From: Mycolicibacillus trivialis
GTDB taxonomy: Bacteria; Actinomycetota; Actinomycetes; Mycobacteriales; Mycobacteriaceae
NCBI RefSeq assembly: GCF_002102395.1
Contig: NZ_LQPZ01000008.1
Location: 1 to 64,000 of the forward strand
Direction of reading: 5' to 3'
Length of the DNA stretch: 64,000 nucleotides
The notes beneath the pieces were generated by a model. It was given only the letters and a program-made list of their open reading frames with translations. It had not been told where the DNA came from and did not search any database. This document shows, piece after piece, positions 62,784 through 64,000 of this stretch. Numbering within the stretch: position 1 is the first letter of the stretch; each line of letters starts with the position of its first letter. A program made the position numbers and the translations under genes.

Positions 62784-63668
62784 GTGTCCGACATCCGCGA
62801 CGTCATCGCCTACCCGGTCACCCCGTTCACCGCCGACGGGATCGACACCACCCGATTGGCGGGCCTGGTCAAACGGCTGGTCGCCGACGGTGTGCACGCC
62901 ATGGCCCCGCTGGGCAGCACCGGTGAGCTGGCCTACCTCGACGACGCGGAGTTCGACACCGTCGTGGACACCACGATCGCCGCGGTCGACGGGGCGGTGC
63001 CGGTGCTGGTCGGGGTCTCGGCGATGACCACCGCGGAAACAGTGCGCCGTGCGCGCTACGCCCAGCAGGCCGGCGCCGATGCGGTGCAGGTGGTGCCGGT
63101 GTCCTACTGGAAGCTCAACGACCGCGAGATCACCGAGCACTTCCGGGCGGTCTCCGACGCGATCGACATCCCGATCATGGCCTACAACAACCCGGCGACC
63201 GCCGGAGTCGACATGAGCCCGGAGTTGCTGGTCTCGATGTTCGAGTCGATCGAACACGTCACCATGGTCAAGGAATCCACCGGGGACCTGCGCAGGATGC
63301 AGCGGATCACCGAACTCAGCGACGGGTTGCTGCCGTTCTACAACGGCAGCAACCCGCTGGTGCTCGACGCGCTACGGGCCGGTGCGACCGGTTGGTGCAC
63401 CTCGGCGCCCAACCTGGTCGCGCAGCCCTGCCTGGATCTGGTCGCCGCGGTACGGGCCGGTGAGCAGGAGAAAGCGCAGGCGCTCTATGACCGGCTGAAC
63501 CCGCTGCTGGAGTTCATCGTTGCGGGCGGGTTGGCCACCACCGTCAAGGCGGGATTGGAGTTGCTGGGTGAGTCCGCCGGCGACCCGCGCCGACCGCTGT
63601 TGCCGCTGGACAGTGCCGGCCGAGACCGGCTGCAGGCAATCCTGGACAGGCTCGCTTCCGGCGCCTGA
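62784..63668 (+). CDS. Dihydrodipicolinate synthase (DapA)-family aldolase/lyase
   Basis: A 294-residue TIM-barrel class I lyase. YPVTPFTADGIDTTRL, APLGSTGELAYLDDAEF (GSTGE phosphate loop), PIMAYNNPATAGVDM, and MVKESTGDLRRMQ with the Schiff-base Lys; the YN motif replaces YNVP. In a catabolic context (with a class II aldolase and XRE-cupin regulator) it is more likely a sugar-acid or keto-acid lyase/dehydratase than true DapA. GTG start after GAGGAG. Confidence 0.88.
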   Translation: MSDIRDVIAYPVTPFTADGIDTTRLAGLVKRLVADGVHAMAPLGSTGELAYLDDAEFDTVVDTTIAAVDGAVPVLVGVSAMTTAETVRRARYAQQAGADAVQVVPVSYWKLNDREITEHFRAVSDAIDIPIMAYNNPATAGVDMSPELLVSMFESIEHVTMVKESTGDLRRMQRITELSDGLLPFYNGSNPLVLDALRAGATGWCTSAPNLVAQPCLDLVAAVRAGEQEKAQALYDRLNPLLEFIVAGGLATTVKAGLELLGESAGDPRRPLLPLDSAGRDRLQAILDRLASGA

Positions 63669-64000
63669 CGGGCGGGGAGAGAAGCGTTGAGGGTGAAAGC
63701 ACAGTCGATGCACTGTGCCCGCACAGGTCAGCGCGGTGACAGCGGCGTGGAGATGACCGCGTGTGCACACGCTCAGGTATCCGGCACCGCGGCCCCGGGG
63801 GTTTTGCCCTGCTCTCGCGGCGTGACCGGACCACCGCACGGACGTCATCGAGACGGCCCGGGCACCCTCGTTAAGGAAGCGGTTAGCTTGAGCGAAGCGA
63901 CGCATCGATTGGCCGTCTGGGCTGCCGGCCGGGGTAGGGTAGTGAAAATCCGGCCAGGACCATGCCAAACGGTTCCCTGTGGCGGATCGGGGGTGTAGCG
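63669..64000. other. 332-bp region without a callable gene
   Basis: No ORF with coding character. A short TTG-started frame near 63889 (SEATHRLAVWAAGRG) could be a start of a gene, but it closes at the window edge and has no good ribosome-binding site. Nothing else is recognised. Confidence 0.5.

Noticed and set aside
62784..63668. True dapA (lysine biosynthesis)
   Set aside because: It is paired with a class II aldolase and a cupin-type XRE regulator, with no lysine-pathway neighbours; a catabolic lyase is more likely.

Overview
This window is GC-rich actinobacterial chromosome, almost certainly from a Mycobacterium/Mycolicibacterium-type organism. The evidence is a phosphatidylinositol mannoside operon (HIT hydrolase, pgsA, patA, pimA, nudix protein), a full-length carboxylic acid reductase, pdxS-tesB-pdxT, yebC-ruvCAB, yajC-secD-secF-dppA-like-apt-rel, hisS, and many exported lipoproteins and FadD/SDR/LLM enzymes. 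From memory of M. tuberculosis, the order thrS ... hisS matches the Rv2614c to Rv2580c block in inverted orientation; no alignment was run.

Layout. (1) 1-1271: left flank with a membrane-anchored DUF1524/HNH nuclease carrying a tandem proline-rich repeat tail. (2) 1272-10168: an 8.9 kb integrated element bounded by perfect 31-bp repeats, the right copy being the 3' end of tRNA-Val(GAC). It encodes an integrase, excisionase, DUF2742-like protein, RepA-like ATPase followed by an iteron-like array, a PD-(D/E)XK nuclease, HNH endonuclease, a HEPN-type protein, and a short reverse-strand pair. I see no capsid, portal, terminase or lysis gene, so it looks like a phage satellite or a stripped phiRv2-like prophage. 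(3) 10140-10658: four tRNAs (Val-GAC, Cys, Gly, Val-CAC). (4) 10673-13508: a flavin monooxygenase/SDR operon behind a TPP riboswitch, followed by two broken genes. (5) 13582-27713: accessory metabolism, namely lipoproteins, a GMC oxidoreductase, YaaA, YceI, an acyl-CoA synthetase, methyltransferases, a ferredoxin, two Cys-rich HTH regulators and a nitronate monooxygenase. (6) 27819-43433: the conserved core from thrS through the PIM operon, pyridoxal phosphate synthase and ruvCAB. (7) 43633-47130: carboxylic acid reductase on the reverse strand. (8) 47787-55931: protein export, apt and rel. (9) 55945-58681: a reverse-strand operon of two cyclophilins and a truncated SecD-like protein. (10) 58773-63668: glyoxalase II-like protein, hisS, a secreted protein, and an XRE/cupin regulator divergent from a class II aldolase and a DapA-family enzyme.

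How the genes work together. The element has its own integration/excision and replication-initiation functions and presumably relies on a helper phage or on vertical inheritance. The PIM operon starts mycobacterial cell-envelope phosphoinositide synthesis: PI-phosphate synthase, first mannosyltransferase, then acyltransferase. PdxS/PdxT form PLP synthase. RuvABC processes Holliday junctions. YajC-SecDF drives late protein export, and the neighbouring cyclophilin/SecD-like operon may help fold exported proteins. Several intergenic palindromes next to divergent regulators look like operators. Two copies of one palindromic ~80-bp repeat sit downstream of ruvB and of hisS.
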